From assembly GCF_000003815.2 (NCBI RefSeq), contig NC_049995.1:12270427-12334426 (forward strand): a DNA stretch of 64,000 nucleotides. Reading direction: 5' to 3'. Origin of the DNA: Branchiostoma floridae (taxonomy: Eukaryota; Chordata; Leptocardii; Amphioxiformes; Branchiostomatidae). The position numbers and the translations under genes were made by a program. The notes below the pieces were generated by a model. It made no database searches. It saw nothing but the letters and a program-made list of their open reading frames with translations, and was not told the origin of the DNA. Below are positions 1-11,471 of this stretch, one piece after another (positions within the stretch are counted from its first letter, which is position 1; each line of letters opens with the position of its first letter).

Positions 1-591
1 ATGTCCTGGGCCGCGATGATGTTTAATACGGGTGTTCCAGACCGGATAATTTTCCGTATAATAATAACAGATGTCAAGAAATTTGATATATATGTGGCTT
101 CATTCTAGGTCTTTTTTTTAAAGAAGTGATTACGTTTTGATGATTGAAGGACTTTTTTGGTTATAATTTTTGACCTCAGTAAAATTTACAGCGAATATGA
201 ATTTTTGAAACAAACCGCTAGATGCCGCTCTATTGTGGATAATCCATTTTCCGAACGGGGGATACGAGAATTTTAAGTTTTAACTTATTTTCCGCAGAAA
301 AAGATGTAACGTTATAGCTGACCAAGGCTCAATCATACATTCTATAAAATAAAATAAAATGAACATAACAAATAACATTTTCTATCTATATTGTTCGAAA
401 ATGACACGATATATGAATGGAAAAAAATCTAGACTTCCCCTATTTAAAGTGGTATCACCCAACAATTTGTGTAACCTTCCTTTTCGTAACTCGTGTTGTG
501 TAAGAAGTGACTTTGTGAGGACAGTGGGCGATATAAGAGGAAGATATAACACACAAGAGTAGGAAAAGGCAGCCCATACCGGTATCTGACG
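1..591. other. 5' flank of UQCC1, no gene seen
   Basis: I see no convincing coding exon here. The sequence is AT-rich. The stretch just before the UQCC1 start codon (about 500-591) should hold its promoter and 5' UTR, but I see no clear TATA box at a suitable distance. Confidence 0.4.
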
Positions 592-3500
592 ATGTCTTGC
601 CTCAGACCGATGCTGAACACCGCTATCCGCTGTCATTGTCGGGCCTTGCAGCGGGCCGCAGTACAGGTATGTGCCCCCCTCCCCCTTTCCAAAATTATGT
701 CGGGGAAAATGATATCTGATGGTTTATCAAACTTTGGTAGCTGTAGCTGTGTTAAGTAGTTAACCACTTTCTATGAATATTCGTGAAACTGAGAACGTAC
801 TTGACATCTGATTGTACGCCACTGCAATACTAGTACGCATTTATTTTCTTTATTGAATTATTCTGAAGTTTGTTACTAGTACCCGATAATTTGTATCATG
901 CACTAAAGATTTCTGAAAATGATGATTAGCAATTTGCAAATCATGCCCCAAAGTTGCTTGGAACCTACCATACCCAAAGTCAGAGGTCTTGCATTTTTTT
1001 CAAGGGAAGTTGTAGGTACGGTTTCTAATTTGTTTATCTTTTGGAAATGTTTAGAGGGATGAACCTAATTTTTCTTAGAAATTAAAATACATGCCGTTAC
1101 GGTCATTGGACAGAAGAGGTTTATGATACAATTAATTTATTTCTTAATTTTTTATTTCCAACCCAGAGTTGCGCACTAGGAAGTACCTGTTCCACCACTA
1201 CTGCCATCCAGATGGTCAACTTACAACAGACGTGTGACCAGTACAGACCTGTACACATGTACACCAGACATTTCTCTTCTCTATCTTCTGTACAGGTAAA
1301 GGTAGACACAATTCACAATTGCTTATAAGATTTTCTGGCAGTTTTCTTTGAGATGTTTACAAATAAATGTGTGTTTCTGGCATGTAGAGAAAGATGGTTG
1401 ACCTCAAAATGTATAAATGTTTTCATCAATAAAGCAAGTTTCAGTTCAGTTCATCCTCTGTAGAGAGGTGACAACAGGATTTCCACACAGGCTTTTAGCC
1501 AGGCATGCGTCAACGCGTCATCTGGACGCCCTTTTCTTAGAATAACAAGAAATTTGATGCCCCTGGATGCCCTATTCTGGGGAGAAAATCCTCTGACAAG
1601 CATGAAATTCTGATTGGCCAGGGATGCAACCAGGTCATCTGTGGTCACAGTCTTCTACTGTGATATCTGTAACAGTACATTGTGTATTTTTGCCTCTTGG
1701 GATACCTTAGAATGCACTTTTTAAACTTAAAATCATCAAAAACTCTGCACCATGGAAGGTCAATGCCCCCAGACCCCTCCTACAATAGTCACTTACCGCG
1801 ACTCACCAGTAAGTTTGGACTCCCTATTATAAAATCCTAGCTAAAAGCCTGTTTCCACAATATCCTGTCCAGCATGACAGAGCAACGCTTGTGCCCCCGA
1901 AGTCCTACATCTCCTCTATGAGTAACTTGGTGACCACACCTGCGAGGGTTGTCAGCTCCTAGTACAATGCTGCTTTGTTACACTTACAGCTTACATTTTC
2001 AGCCAGGAATTTACTGCTTGCCCTGATGTTAATTATTACATGTATTGCAAAAACAATGTACCCATTTCTAGCAAGTTTTCTACTGCATGTCTTCAGTACC
2101 AGAGTGAAGGAAGCACCACTCCTTACTACGCACCTGCAGCTGAGGAGAAGCCAGGTCTGGGGAGGAGGATTCTCAAGAAACTGGGCTTCACTGGGAAACT
2201 ACGTGTCAACAAATATGTAAGACATCATGTATTCTATCAGACCATATTAGAGGTTTGTGCCAAAACAAATTTCAGGTACAGGTACAGCAAGGAGGTTATT
2301 TGATATAACCTCCTTGGGTACAGGTACGTGGGTTTAGGTATATGTCCATACCTTTGCAAGAAATTGGGCTTTACTAGGAAACTTTGTGTCAACAGATATG
2401 TAAGACTTTTTATTGTATAGATCATGGGTCTGTTAATTGGCCTTTTGCCCCTCTTTACTTGCACAAGATCGAGAGGCCCATACTATGGACACTAGATGTC
2501 TGGAATTGCACCCTCTGCTACCATTTGTTAATTGGCCTTTTGCCCCTCTTTTCTTGCAGAATGATTCACACGCAAACACGCGTATACAAAACAACTTGTA
2601 ATGTTGTATTCAAATTGAGTTTCTATGTCCAGAGTATGTTCTACTGCACATATGCATACTAAACAGTGGAAAATCTGTACTACTCTAACAATGTCATAAT
2701 AATTTTTTTGCTTCTATGCAAGGAGCTTTTAAGCTCCTTGTTCTATGTAATGGAAGCTTAAACTTCCTCTAATTCTTCCCACAGAGGTTGCGGAATTCTG
2801 GACTGCACATGTACGCATGTTGCACCGATGGAATCGACTTCAGCGACTTTTTTGAAGGTAAGGGCAAACCACCTACCATGCCAGGTGGACTAGTCCCCTG
2901 CTGTAGATATTACACAACTGTGTGGCTCTAGGGCTATAGAAGATGGGCACTGCCCTATGCACCATAAAATGTAGAAATGTGTTTTTAAGGCAAACCATTG
3001 AAACCTTTTTCACTGAAACCTTTTTACCAAATGATTAATTGCCTATTTCAAACCATAAACCGTTTAAAAATGCATTTCTTAGTACACTTTCAGTGATTGA
3101 ATTTCCCTTTGTTAGGATCTACAATTTTGGATGATAATGATGTAAAAGTTTAATTTCCATCTATTTCAGCCTGTGGTCTGCCTGACACCCTGAATTCCTG
3201 GTTCCTTATCATGGAACTACACGTATGGTGAGCTTACTTATTTATTTATATGAGGTAATATCTATTGAGATTTACCACATTTTTAGAAGGATAACATAAC
3301 AGGTGACTATCACATTTTCAAGACTCATAGTCTGTAATACTGATGGGACTTACACAACGTTACATCACAGAGCACAGAACATATATTGGACTCAACATGC
3401 TACACTCAAAGCCATATGTGGAAGTCTTCCACAGCTATCTCAGAAACTGACCCACTGAAGGGTAAAATTTGCGGGACACTGTTGCCGAGCAAAACAGGAA

Positions 3501-5499
3501 TTAGTGTCTTCTGTTCTTCTATGGAAACCAAGTGGCCGGGTACATTTATTTGCAGAAGTTTGACTTTTAGGCCACTTGAACTAGAGACTCTGGTATTGAT
3601 TTTGAGAACCTAGAGCAAGCTATGTCGGATAGGGCCCTATGGGGTGAAATGTGTAATCGGTAGCCTGGCCTGATGTATATATGTGTGTAATACTGATAGT
3701 GCCATGTGTTTCAGGATGTGTCTAGTGAGAATGAAACAGGAAGGAGAAGAAGGAAAGATTGTGTGCCGGTGGCTGGTGGGACTTGAACCCTGGACTCCTA
3801 GTCCTAGTCTGTATTACTGACATTATTGTATGTTTCAGGATGTGTCTAGTGAGAATGAAACAGGAAGGAGAAGAAGGAAAGATTGTTTGCCGGTGGCTGG
3901 TCTACACTATGTGGGAAGACATCAGGACAAGAGGCAAGGCTATGGGGGTACGGAAGACTTCGTGATATATTTAGTATATGGAGAGTAATTCTGTTCAAAC
4001 GTATTTCTGATTTCTAACACATAACCTAAGTGGGGCTTACCAAAATTTTGACTGTACGGCAGGCTTTTAGCCAGGCAGGCGTACAGGCGTACACTGTACA
4101 GCCTGTTAAAAAAATAACTGAAATTGTACGCCCTTACACTGGGGAGCACATCCTCTGACAAGCATGAAATTCTGACCAGGGGTGCTACAGGTCACATGTG
4201 GCCTGTGACGTGTCTGACAGTAAATTTGCTTCATTCCCCCAAATTTGCCAATATTTGTCAAGAAATGAGCCATCCACTGCTTCTGTCACGCCACATCGTG
4301 GAGATAGAACATGTTACTTGATGAGTATGGATCATAAGTTGCAGGAAGTTTCTGTCTCTGTTGATGGATATTGTCCATCTGGATCTACTTAAACTCTCTG
4401 CAACTTCTACTGTTCACCAAACGGGCTCGAAATACTTTTTTTTGCATAGCTGCACTGGTGCAGGTATCATTGAAAATTACCTGCACCAGACAAATTTACC
4501 TGCACCACTCTGAATTTATGAACTATGGATCATATTAAAACNNNNNNNNNNNNNNNNNNNNNNNNNNNNNNNNNNNNNNNNNNNNNNNNNNNNNNNNNNN
4601 NNNNNNNNNNNNNNNNNNNNNNNNNNNNNNNNNNNNNNNNNGTAGCTTTTGATTTAAGGAGAGTTAGTGTAGCTTTTGGCCCTTTGCAGCTTGTTTTGGA
4701 ACTGTTGTGTGCTGTGTCCTTCGCAGATATCGTCCTCCCAAATGACTGAAAGCCTGAACGTGTGGACGGAGCAGTTTTACGCCATGATATTCTCGTATGA
4801 TGAGGGGATCATCTGTGATGACAGGACGCTCGCTGGCGCCGTCTGGAGAACTGTCTTTAACAAGAGCTGTGACGATCCTGAGAAGATAGAACGACTCGTC
4901 GCATACATTAGACATCAGGTAAAGAAATAAAAGTGTAAAGGTAAAGCTACATAAAACAATTGTAGAAGTATTTAAATACATTTTGATAACACACTAGGTG
5001 CTTATTCAAGCTTTTGCGTATATTATTGGCAAATGTTCAAATAGAAATACTGTTGATGTTGAAATTTTTGCGGTTTTGCAATGTTTTTGTTTTATTCTGA
5101 TTAAGCCTTTACTATGAAATTGCTTGTTCTTTTGCCTGCCTAACCCTTCATTTCAGCAGAAAAATATGAATTGTCGCAAAACACTCCATTTTCTCACCAC
5201 CTTGAAACTAAATCCTTGCAACCTTGAAGGCCTTTACAGTAGTTTCTAAATCAAGTGAGGCTATCGGGAGCAAACAGAGCTTGAATAAGATTATGAGAGG
5301 ACATGCAAAATGAAACAGTGTCACTTTCTATTAGCTTGTCATTATGTTAAGACTACAATGTATGTTGAAATGCAGAAGTTTTTAAAAGCCTTTTTTCAAA
5401 TTTCAGATGCAGCACGTTGATGCCCTTGACACTGAACAGCTGCTGAAGTACGGCAAGGTCCCCTGGCTGCCCTTTGACCCTAAAATGCCATTGGAATAG
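592..5499 (+). CDS. UQCC1: ubiquinol-cytochrome c reductase complex assembly factor 1 (CBP3 homologue)
   Basis: Seven coding exons with matching phases: 592-666, 1167-1295, 2097-2216, 2785-2857, 3170-3227, 3839-3947, 4727-4918 and 5407-5499 (the 73+58+109 nt trio joins in frame), giving 282 residues; human UQCC1 is about 299. UQCC1/CBP3 acts in mitochondria, binding newly made cytochrome b for complex III assembly. The first 25 residues are rich in R, A and C with no acid, as in a mitochondrial presequence. The chaperone domain covers roughly residues 95-255, with recognisable blocks LGFTGKL, PDTLNSWFL, HVWMCLVRMKQEG, MWEDIRTRG and YDEGIICDD. The 100-N gap lies in the intron before the 4727 exon and hides no exon: residues on each side align to the human protein without a length difference. 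Two exons have partial tandem copies nearby. Confidence 0.93.
1470..1645 (+). repeat. interspersed repeat, copy 1, in UQCC1 intron
   Basis: Shares blocks with 4058-4205, including TTTTAGCCAGGCA, a GTACGCCC/GACGCCC block, and CCTCTGACAAGCATGAAATT followed by a GGTCA-containing end. Two diverged copies of one short interspersed family lie in introns of the same gene. No termini or coding content were recognised. Confidence 0.6.
2288..2316. repeat. perfect 12-bp palindrome with 5-nt loop
   Basis: CAAGGAGGTTAT, loop TTGAT, then the exact inverted copy. Similar CAAGGAG...CTCCTTG palindromes occur at 2719-2740 and 44298-44319, so this is probably a small fold-back repeat family. Confidence 0.7.
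2362..2420 (+). pseudogene. degenerate copy of the 3' end of UQCC1 exon 3 with its splice donor
   Basis: About 50 nt repeat the end of exon 3 (2172-2216) and its GTAAGA donor, 190 nt downstream in the intron. The copy still reads KKLGFTRKLCVNRY against KKLGFTGKLRVNKY in the real exon. It has no clear acceptor, so it is probably a non-functional partial duplication. Confidence 0.65.
2719..2740. repeat. 22-bp palindrome
   Basis: CAAGGAGCTT-TT-AAGCTCCTTG: 10-bp arms and a 2-nt centre. Related in its ends to the palindrome at 2288-2316. Confidence 0.6.
3686..3776 (+). pseudogene. partial tandem copy of UQCC1 exon 6 with its splice acceptor
   Basis: The acceptor and first ~60 nt of the exon at 3839-3947 are present again 124 nt upstream (3715 onward), with nearly identical sequence through CGGTGGCTGG. 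The copy then diverges before the second half of the exon, although GGCTG|GTGGGA could act as a weak donor. It may be a real partial duplication or unresolved haplotype sequence. Confidence 0.7.
4058..4205 (+). repeat. interspersed repeat, copy 2, in UQCC1 intron
   Basis: Matches 1470-1645 in order (TTTTAGCCAGGCA..., ATCCTCTGACAAGCATGAAA..., GGTCA-rich end). Confidence 0.6.
4542..4641. other. assembly gap (100 N)
   Basis: Exactly 100 N, the usual placeholder for a gap of unknown size. It lies in a UQCC1 intron. Confidence 0.98.
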
Positions 5500-7621
5500 G
5501 TAAAAAAACAAATTTCCCCCAAACAGAAAACTATATGTAAGATTTGTTTGAGTCAAAATAACTGTATGAAATGATGACTGTCTTTTGCACAGTAAGTTGG
5601 TATGTACAAATGCTATAAAAGAAGTTGTTTTACCCGGTATTTGATTATACTGCTGCTGGGGTCCCTGACACAGAGGTGGACAGCAGTCGGATAGTCTTCA
5701 CACTGCACTTCCAAGCCGCTGGTTTACACTGGCAAGACCACAAAGTTTAACATTGATGTCCTTTTTAAGACACTTCTACCAACATTTCCTTGGTCTCCCA
5801 CGACCTCTGTTGCCTGGTAACTGCCATTTAAAGATGGCTCGTTCAAACCATTAATACCAATGGAGTGAAAGTTGAAAATTTTTAGAATTTCCCTGAAAGA
5901 TTGAATTATAACAATTAAGATATCTTTGAGGGGATTACAAGCTGTGAAGTCAATGAAGTCATTTAACTACCTCGAGAGAAGAAACTAACTAGGAATGTGT
6001 TGTTGGGTATTGAATCTAAAGTTTAATTAGGACAAACTTTATTTTGAAAAGGCATGAAGACTGGTACCAAGGGTTAGACGTATATATGTGTCTTTGTCTT
6101 GTTGGAATTGAATTAAAAATCTGAAGAAGTTGGTTGACATTTCTTAGCCAAGACTGTATAGTACCGTCTCATAATTATAAAATGTTGATAAACTAGTTTG
6201 TTTTCCTTTGATTTTTTGTGTAGTGTTTGAAGGTTAAGTTTTTTTCAACTTCACATGCAGAAGAAATACTAGTAGTCACTTTCTTATGTTTTGTCTTTCA
6301 AAGTCTTAAAAAAGATGCCTAAGATGACCCATTGATTTCTAAGAGTCCAACTGAAGAGGCTTTTTTACTTCTCCCCAAGCGAATGAAGTATTGCCGTTGG
6401 CCTGTCTGTCTATCTGTCTGTGTGTTGTCGACAATTCCGAATATCCACAATACAGCAAGTGTTGCTCTACATATGCAGTGCTGGAATTTTTGTCTGTTTG
6501 ACTTGAATGGTCATGAAGCCTTATGGGTAAAGGGGTGAAGTCTGCCATCTCTGATTACTTTGCTTAAGCCTTAAGGTAATACGTGGTTGAAGATTAGGCA
6601 TCCAGGTACTGGTAATAAGATACACCTAATTACAATTACGCAAGCAACTGGATATGATTTTGATTACCTTGCGTAAGCCTTAAGATATTTTGCATACATT
6701 TTACCTGATTTACTAAAATGGCCACACTTAAATTCATTGTCATGACAAACAATGTATCCATTTTAATCACAACTTTATTATACCACAACACATCACAACA
6801 CTTCATGGTACTATGCCAAAAACATAGTTTTCTCTCTTGGTTTATTCACCACACTATATACCCTTACACGTCTCATATTCTACGTTTCATTGATTTAAGT
6901 TACATTTATTCACTGATGAAAGAATAAATGAATGAATAAATGAATGCCACCATATACAAGATACTAAATAAAGATGCAGAACTCTTTGAAGAGCTTTATC
7001 CACTCTCAATCTCATAATTCCTCAGGGCACACATAGATTTGAGACTCACACATTAAGAAAACCTTGTCATCGAGGCCTTCTCAGGAATGTGTTGAACACC
7101 TGGATATGTGAAGTGTGCATATCTTAGAGATTGCTGATGCTGCATTGGCAGATATTTTTAAAGTAACGTTTTTAAAATGTGGCAGTCCTTGGAAACATGG
7201 TAGAATTATGACATTAATTCTGCCATGGTCATAATTTTCTCATCTTTGCTCATCTACATAATCTTACAAAGTCTACATTGTACTTCATTCTTCTTTTTGA
7301 TACAACGAACATCATAAGATTTTACAATATGATGAGCTTAATATAATGATGAAGAATAAAGACGTGTAACTTTCTTCAAATCAACAGGCTCTCATCTATT
7401 TCGATAACAAGCGAGTAATTGCACGATATTTCACTCCATCCTTAACCACAATCTTACACTAAACCATCTGCTACATGGAAATACAACCAGATAGAGGTGA
7501 AATAGTTATGTTTTTTAATAACGTAAAATAAGCGCTACTTTAGCAGGTCGTTTTGTAATATACATGTCTGTTCTATTGTTTTATAATTATCATCATATAA
7601 GATTTAGAAGTGATAATGGTT
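5500..7621. other. 3' flank of UQCC1 and intergenic repeats
   Basis: No further coding exon seen. Candidate AATAAA poly(A) signals occur at about 6924, 6936 and 6967. A stretch at about 6345-6720 looks repeat-derived (CTGTCTGTC runs, two copies of a TTGC/TTTGCGTAAGCCTTAAG block, and CAAGCAACTGGATATGATTT, which is also seen in the Penelope-like fragments elsewhere in this window). Confidence 0.45.
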
Positions 7622-8857
7622 TCAGCGCTGCCTGTTTCTTACGTGTAAAAAATGTATCTTAAAACAACTGAAGACAATGCCCACAATTGCCGTCGATATA
7701 ATCATAACCAAGCCGTGTATCTCTACTTGGAGCATATCATTTTTCCAATAAGCTATATTGTTTCCATTCAAATATATAACGTTACTTACATTGTACAGCC
7801 TCGTAAAAGAAACAGTAGAAATAGATGTATTAGAAAAGTTCTTTTTCGTCGGGATGACTTCGCGAGTTTTCGTTGGGTCTTCGGACGGCGTCGGGATAAC
7901 GTCGTGAGTTGTCGGCGCCTCTTCGGATGGCGTCGGGCGATCGTCGTGGGGAAAGATCACCTTTCGTAGAATGTTCGGGTATGTTGGATGAATATATTGT
8001 CTGTTGTTTGAACAGCTGATTTCCACCACATTTACATACTGAACTAAAGTCATTTCAGGGCAGCAAGATAAAAATGCTTCGCCGCTTGTCTGTTTCTCAA
8101 GCGATGGTTCGCAATTTGGAATTTTTGTACTGTCCAATTGCAAGCGGATGTCATTTTCTGGATTAACCGTAGAATTGCCCATACAAGTCTTGTGTAATGG
8201 ATTGCCAAACACATTGATGTAAACAGGTGGCGCAAAAGTTTTAATTTTTTCTTGAAAACCTGCGCTCAAGATTTGATTAAACTCGATAACGAACGCAACT
8301 GCCCTACGCATAGTACTGGTGTATTTGATGTAATGATTTCGCAGCAGAGAATGCCACGGAACAAAAATAAGACGGTTACCAGAAAAGTCGACTTTGGAAA
8401 GCGCTTTGCAGCCTTCAAAAGCCTCTCGCTCCACGCACTCGATCACGTTTCGTGACAAGTTCACCGACTTCAAATCCTCAAGCCCCGAAAAATAATGCTT
8501 AAACACTCGTTTTAACAGATTTCTCGAAAGGTCCACTGTCATAAGTCGAACACAGGTGGTGATCGTACCTTCAAAAATTGTGGATATTTTGTTGTTCGTC
8601 AGATACAACCCCCTCAGCTTGGTTAAATCGAGGAAAGAAGTTTTCTTTAGCTCGGTGATTTGCCCGTCCTCTACGATCAACGTACCGACTGTACGGGGAA
8701 TGTTGGCGGGGATATCGTCGAGGCGGCCCGACGAGCAAATGACGGAACGTCCGTTGGAGGTACACAGGCAGCGGGAGTCGAAAACGCACTCCTGAAAACC
8801 GTCCGTCAGAAATACACACGCCGACAATACCATCAATGCTTTCGCTAGTTTCCTCAT
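7622..8857 (-). CDS. single-exon LRR type I membrane protein with Thr/Pro stalk
   Basis: 411 residues from the ATG at 8857, chosen because it starts a good signal peptide (MRKLAKALMVLSACVFL); an in-frame ATG at 8914 would add 19 residues. The mature protein opens with a cysteine cap (C-x5-C-x-C...C, LRRNT style). About five LRR units follow, with LxxLxLxxNxI-type cores (GLYLTNNKI, TVDLSRNLL, SVNLSRNVI, KVDFSGNRL), then a cysteine-containing C-flanking region. A Pro/Thr/Glu stalk has an internal repeat (IPTPSEDPTKTREVIPT-like), and one transmembrane helix near the C-terminus leaves a short basic tail. There is no signalling domain. It is probably a surface recognition or adhesion molecule, with partners in trans. 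The layout resembles a VLR, but I cannot show orthology. Its promoter falls in or near the gap beginning at 8951. Confidence 0.8.
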   Translation of the reverse strand: MRKLAKALMVLSACVFLTDGFQECVFDSRCLCTSNGRSVICSSGRLDDIPANIPRTVGTLIVEDGQITELKKTSFLDLTKLRGLYLTNNKISTIFEGTITTCVRLMTVDLSRNLLKRVFKHYFSGLEDLKSVNLSRNVIECVEREAFEGCKALSKVDFSGNRLIFVPWHSLLRNHYIKYTSTMRRAVAFVIEFNQILSAGFQEKIKTFAPPVYINVFGNPLHKTCMGNSTVNPENDIRLQLDSTKIPNCEPSLEKQTSGEAFLSCCPEMTLVQYVNVVEISCSNNRQYIHPTYPNILRKVIFPHDDRPTPSEEAPTTHDVIPTPSEDPTKTREVIPTKKNFSNTSISTVSFTRLYNVSNVIYLNGNNIAYWKNDMLQVEIHGLVMIISTAIVGIVFSCFKIHFLHVRNRQR

Positions 8858-8950
8858 CGTTCTGGAAATGAGTCGCCGGGTTCTGTCTCTTATTAGTGCG
8901 TTAGGCCACATCAAGTGAATTCTATGGAGAGTGCGTGATTTCGCCAGATG

Positions 8951-9627
8951 NNNNNNNNNNNNNNNNNNNNNNNNNNNNNNNNNNNNNNNNNNNNNNNNNN
9001 NNNNNNNNNNNNNNNNNNNNNNNNNNNNNNNNNNNNNNNNNNNNNNNNNNNNNNNNNNNNNNNNNNNNNNNNNNNNNNNNNNNNNNNNNNNNNNNNNNNN
9101 NNNNNNNNNNNNNNNNNNNNNNNNNNNNNNNNNNNNNNNNNNNNNNNNNNNNNNNNNNNNNNNNNNNNNNNNNNNNNNNNNNNNNNNNNNNNNNNNNNNN
9201 NNNNNNNNNNNNNNNNNNNNNNNNNNNNNNNNNNNNNNNNNNNNNNNNNNNNNNNNNNNNNNNNNNNNNNNNNNNNNNNNNNNNNNNNNNNNNNNNNNNN
9301 NNNNNNNNNNNNNNNNNNNNNNNNNNNNNNNNNNNNNNNNNNNNNNNNNNNNNNNNNNNNNNNNNNNNNNNNNNNNNNNNNNNNNNNNNNNNNNNNNNNN
9401 NNNNNNNNNNNNNNNNNNNNNNNNNNNNNNNNNNNNNNNNNNNNNNNNNNNNNNNNNNNNNNNNNNNNNNNNNNNNNNNNNNNNNNNNNNNNNNNNNNNN
9501 NNNNNNNNNNNNNNNNNNNNNNNNNNNNNNNNNNNNNNNNNNNNNNNNNNNNNNNNNNNNNNNNNNNNNNNNNNNNNNNNNNNNNNNNNNNNNNNNNNNN
9601 NNNNNNNNNNNNNNNNNNNNNNNNNNN
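8951..9627. other. assembly gap (677 N)
   Basis: Run of N. It removes the promoter side of the LRR gene and the left part of the neighbouring inverted-repeat element. Confidence 0.98.
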
Positions 9628-10490
9628 ACTTTGGCTCCCGAACACTAGCCGACTCTTAGCCGACCCAAGTCGGCAGTAGTTCGGGAGTAGTCTGACCAGT
9701 TTAGGCCACGCCTATTTTTTTAGCGCCGAACATGTCCCGAACACCTCCCGACCAGTAAATGACTTACTCCCGACTGTGTCCCAAATGCTAACTAACCTAT
9801 CACCAACCATCCCGACCTCTAGCCGCAGACTGCCGAATCACTCCTGACTGATCCCCAACCGATTGCCGACCCTTTTTCGACTTGAAATAGACATAATCAG
9901 CGATTTTCAAAAGAGTGCTCATTTTCGTTTTTAATCAAGAATGTCCTTTGTTCTATTTGTAAACATCACCAAGAGATCAAATTTCGATCACATATAGCTC
10001 CAGCGCGGTATTTATGGGTCTTTTTGTTTTGGGCTGGATGTCGGTCGTGTGAAGTTCGGGAGTGATTCGTCTAAGTTCTGGCAATAGTCTTTTTGCATGC
10101 TTGGGAATGAGTTAGCAGAGATTTGTCTAAGGTCTTGGGGTGAATCATTGGTAAGTTGGAAACAAGCTGGGAGTAAATCAGCAATGTTTATGGCGTGGTT
10201 AAGAATTAATTTGACTGCTGATTTACTCCCGAACACCAACCGAACACTAGCCGACCGTGCCGAACACCAGCCGACCACCAACCGACCCATTCCAGAGTTG
10301 CCGTTCAGAGCCGAATGTTTTGAACATTTCAAAACATTCGGATGGAGCAGCCGAACACCAGCCGACTCAGCCGAACGCCAGCCGAACGCCAGCCGACTCA
10401 GCCGAACGCCAGCCGACTACAGCCGACTAGCTCCCGAATCACTCCTAAACCATAGTCGGGAGAGAGTCGGGAGCCAAATTCGGCTATGTG
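9628..10490. mobile_element. non-autonomous DNA transposon rich in CCGAACACCAGCCGAC motifs
   Basis: Both visible ends carry the same sequence in inverted orientation: TTTGGCTCCCGA... near 9631, and its reverse complement TCGGGAGCCAAA near 10467-10480. The inner flanks are dense in direct and inverted CCGAACnCCAGCCGACT and GTCGGGAG motifs, around an AT-richer middle without a transposase. The outer left end lies in the gap, so target duplications cannot be read. Confidence 0.6.
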
Positions 10491-11078
10491 TAACCTAGGC
10501 ATTAGGAGTGACACTCGTGAGTTTGCCATGTGTTTATGTTTTTTTTTAAATTCTAACTTTGATTAATATTCTTGTTACAACATTTAAGGTTCCTATTATT
10601 TTAAAACTCTGTATCAATTTTTTTCTTACCATCATAATTTTGATTTTTTTTTCATTGAGCTTTTATCAGAATTTTTTTGCTGAAAGCTCCTTGTTTTTTT
10701 GCCACGCTTATTATGCTTTAGACTTCGAGTCTGTAATGGATGTGAATGAACGAACTATGAACCCTGAGCTTTTACTCTACTTTATGTTTGTATACTATGT
10801 ATATGTAATGATACATTATGATAGATTTATTATATTAGGACTCGATTTAATCTGTATCTCTGTTACATTTTATCTGACCCTTACCTCCCTTATGGCGTTA
10901 CTGAAAAGTGGCCTGCAGGCCGATTTGAGCTTCTCATGAATATATAACTGCTAAACCAACAAAAATGTCATCCATGAGTTTTACTTACTGCGGCCTTAAA
11001 TGAAAAGTAATATCCTGGTGGCATGTCTGTGCATGTGATGCTTACGTGAGCAGAGACACGACGGTCACGATTCCTAGT
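10491..11078. other. AT-rich intergenic DNA
   Basis: One hydrophobic open frame (10559-10939) is explained by T-rich composition and shows no family motif. Nothing else recognised. Confidence 0.4.
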
Positions 11079-11266
11079 CTCCGTTGCAGTCTTCGTACGG
11101 GGCTCTTTTTATTTGGAGTGGGGCGTTGGTTTGCGATTTTCAATGTTGGCTAGGTTCCCTTGTGTCGAAGAAACGGGGCGAAACTCAAGTTAAGTTCCCG
11201 GCACAACAGAACCTAGCCAACCTTGGAAATCTCGAACCAACGCCCCGCTCGAAGACTGCAACGGAG
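11079..11266. repeat. long imperfect inverted repeat (hairpin/MITE-like)
   Basis: Outer arms CTCCGTTGCAGTCTTCG (11079-11095) and its exact inverse (11250-11266) match without error. A second inner pair, GGGGCGTTGGTT...TTGGCTAGGTTC against GAACCTAGCCAA...AACCAACGCCCC, extends the stem. There is no coding content. Confidence 0.8.
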
Positions 11267-11471
11267 GCTACACGTTTCCTAACATTGGGTCTTCACGTGG
11301 CCAAACAGGTGAACAACAATATATGTATGAGGACATATGAAGGACATCCTTCGATTATAAAATAGAAACAGTTGCTAGCAACAGACAGTGCAATTTTGCG
11401 ACAAGTATCTTATAATTTAAAAAAAAAACTTATTATGGAATCGACGCAAGATCGTGTTCTTCATGTACATA

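Noticed and set aside
4542-4641. Possible missing UQCC1 exon in the N gap
   Set aside because: Exons on both sides are in phase 0, and the residues between MG and FYA equal the human count (16), so nothing is missing.
8911-9679. Long open frames across 8951-9627 and 11472-12174
   Set aside because: They consist almost entirely of N and carry no information.
10559-10939. 126-codon hydrophobic frame
   Set aside because: T-rich composition produces Phe/Leu/Ile runs; no signal, motif or splice context.
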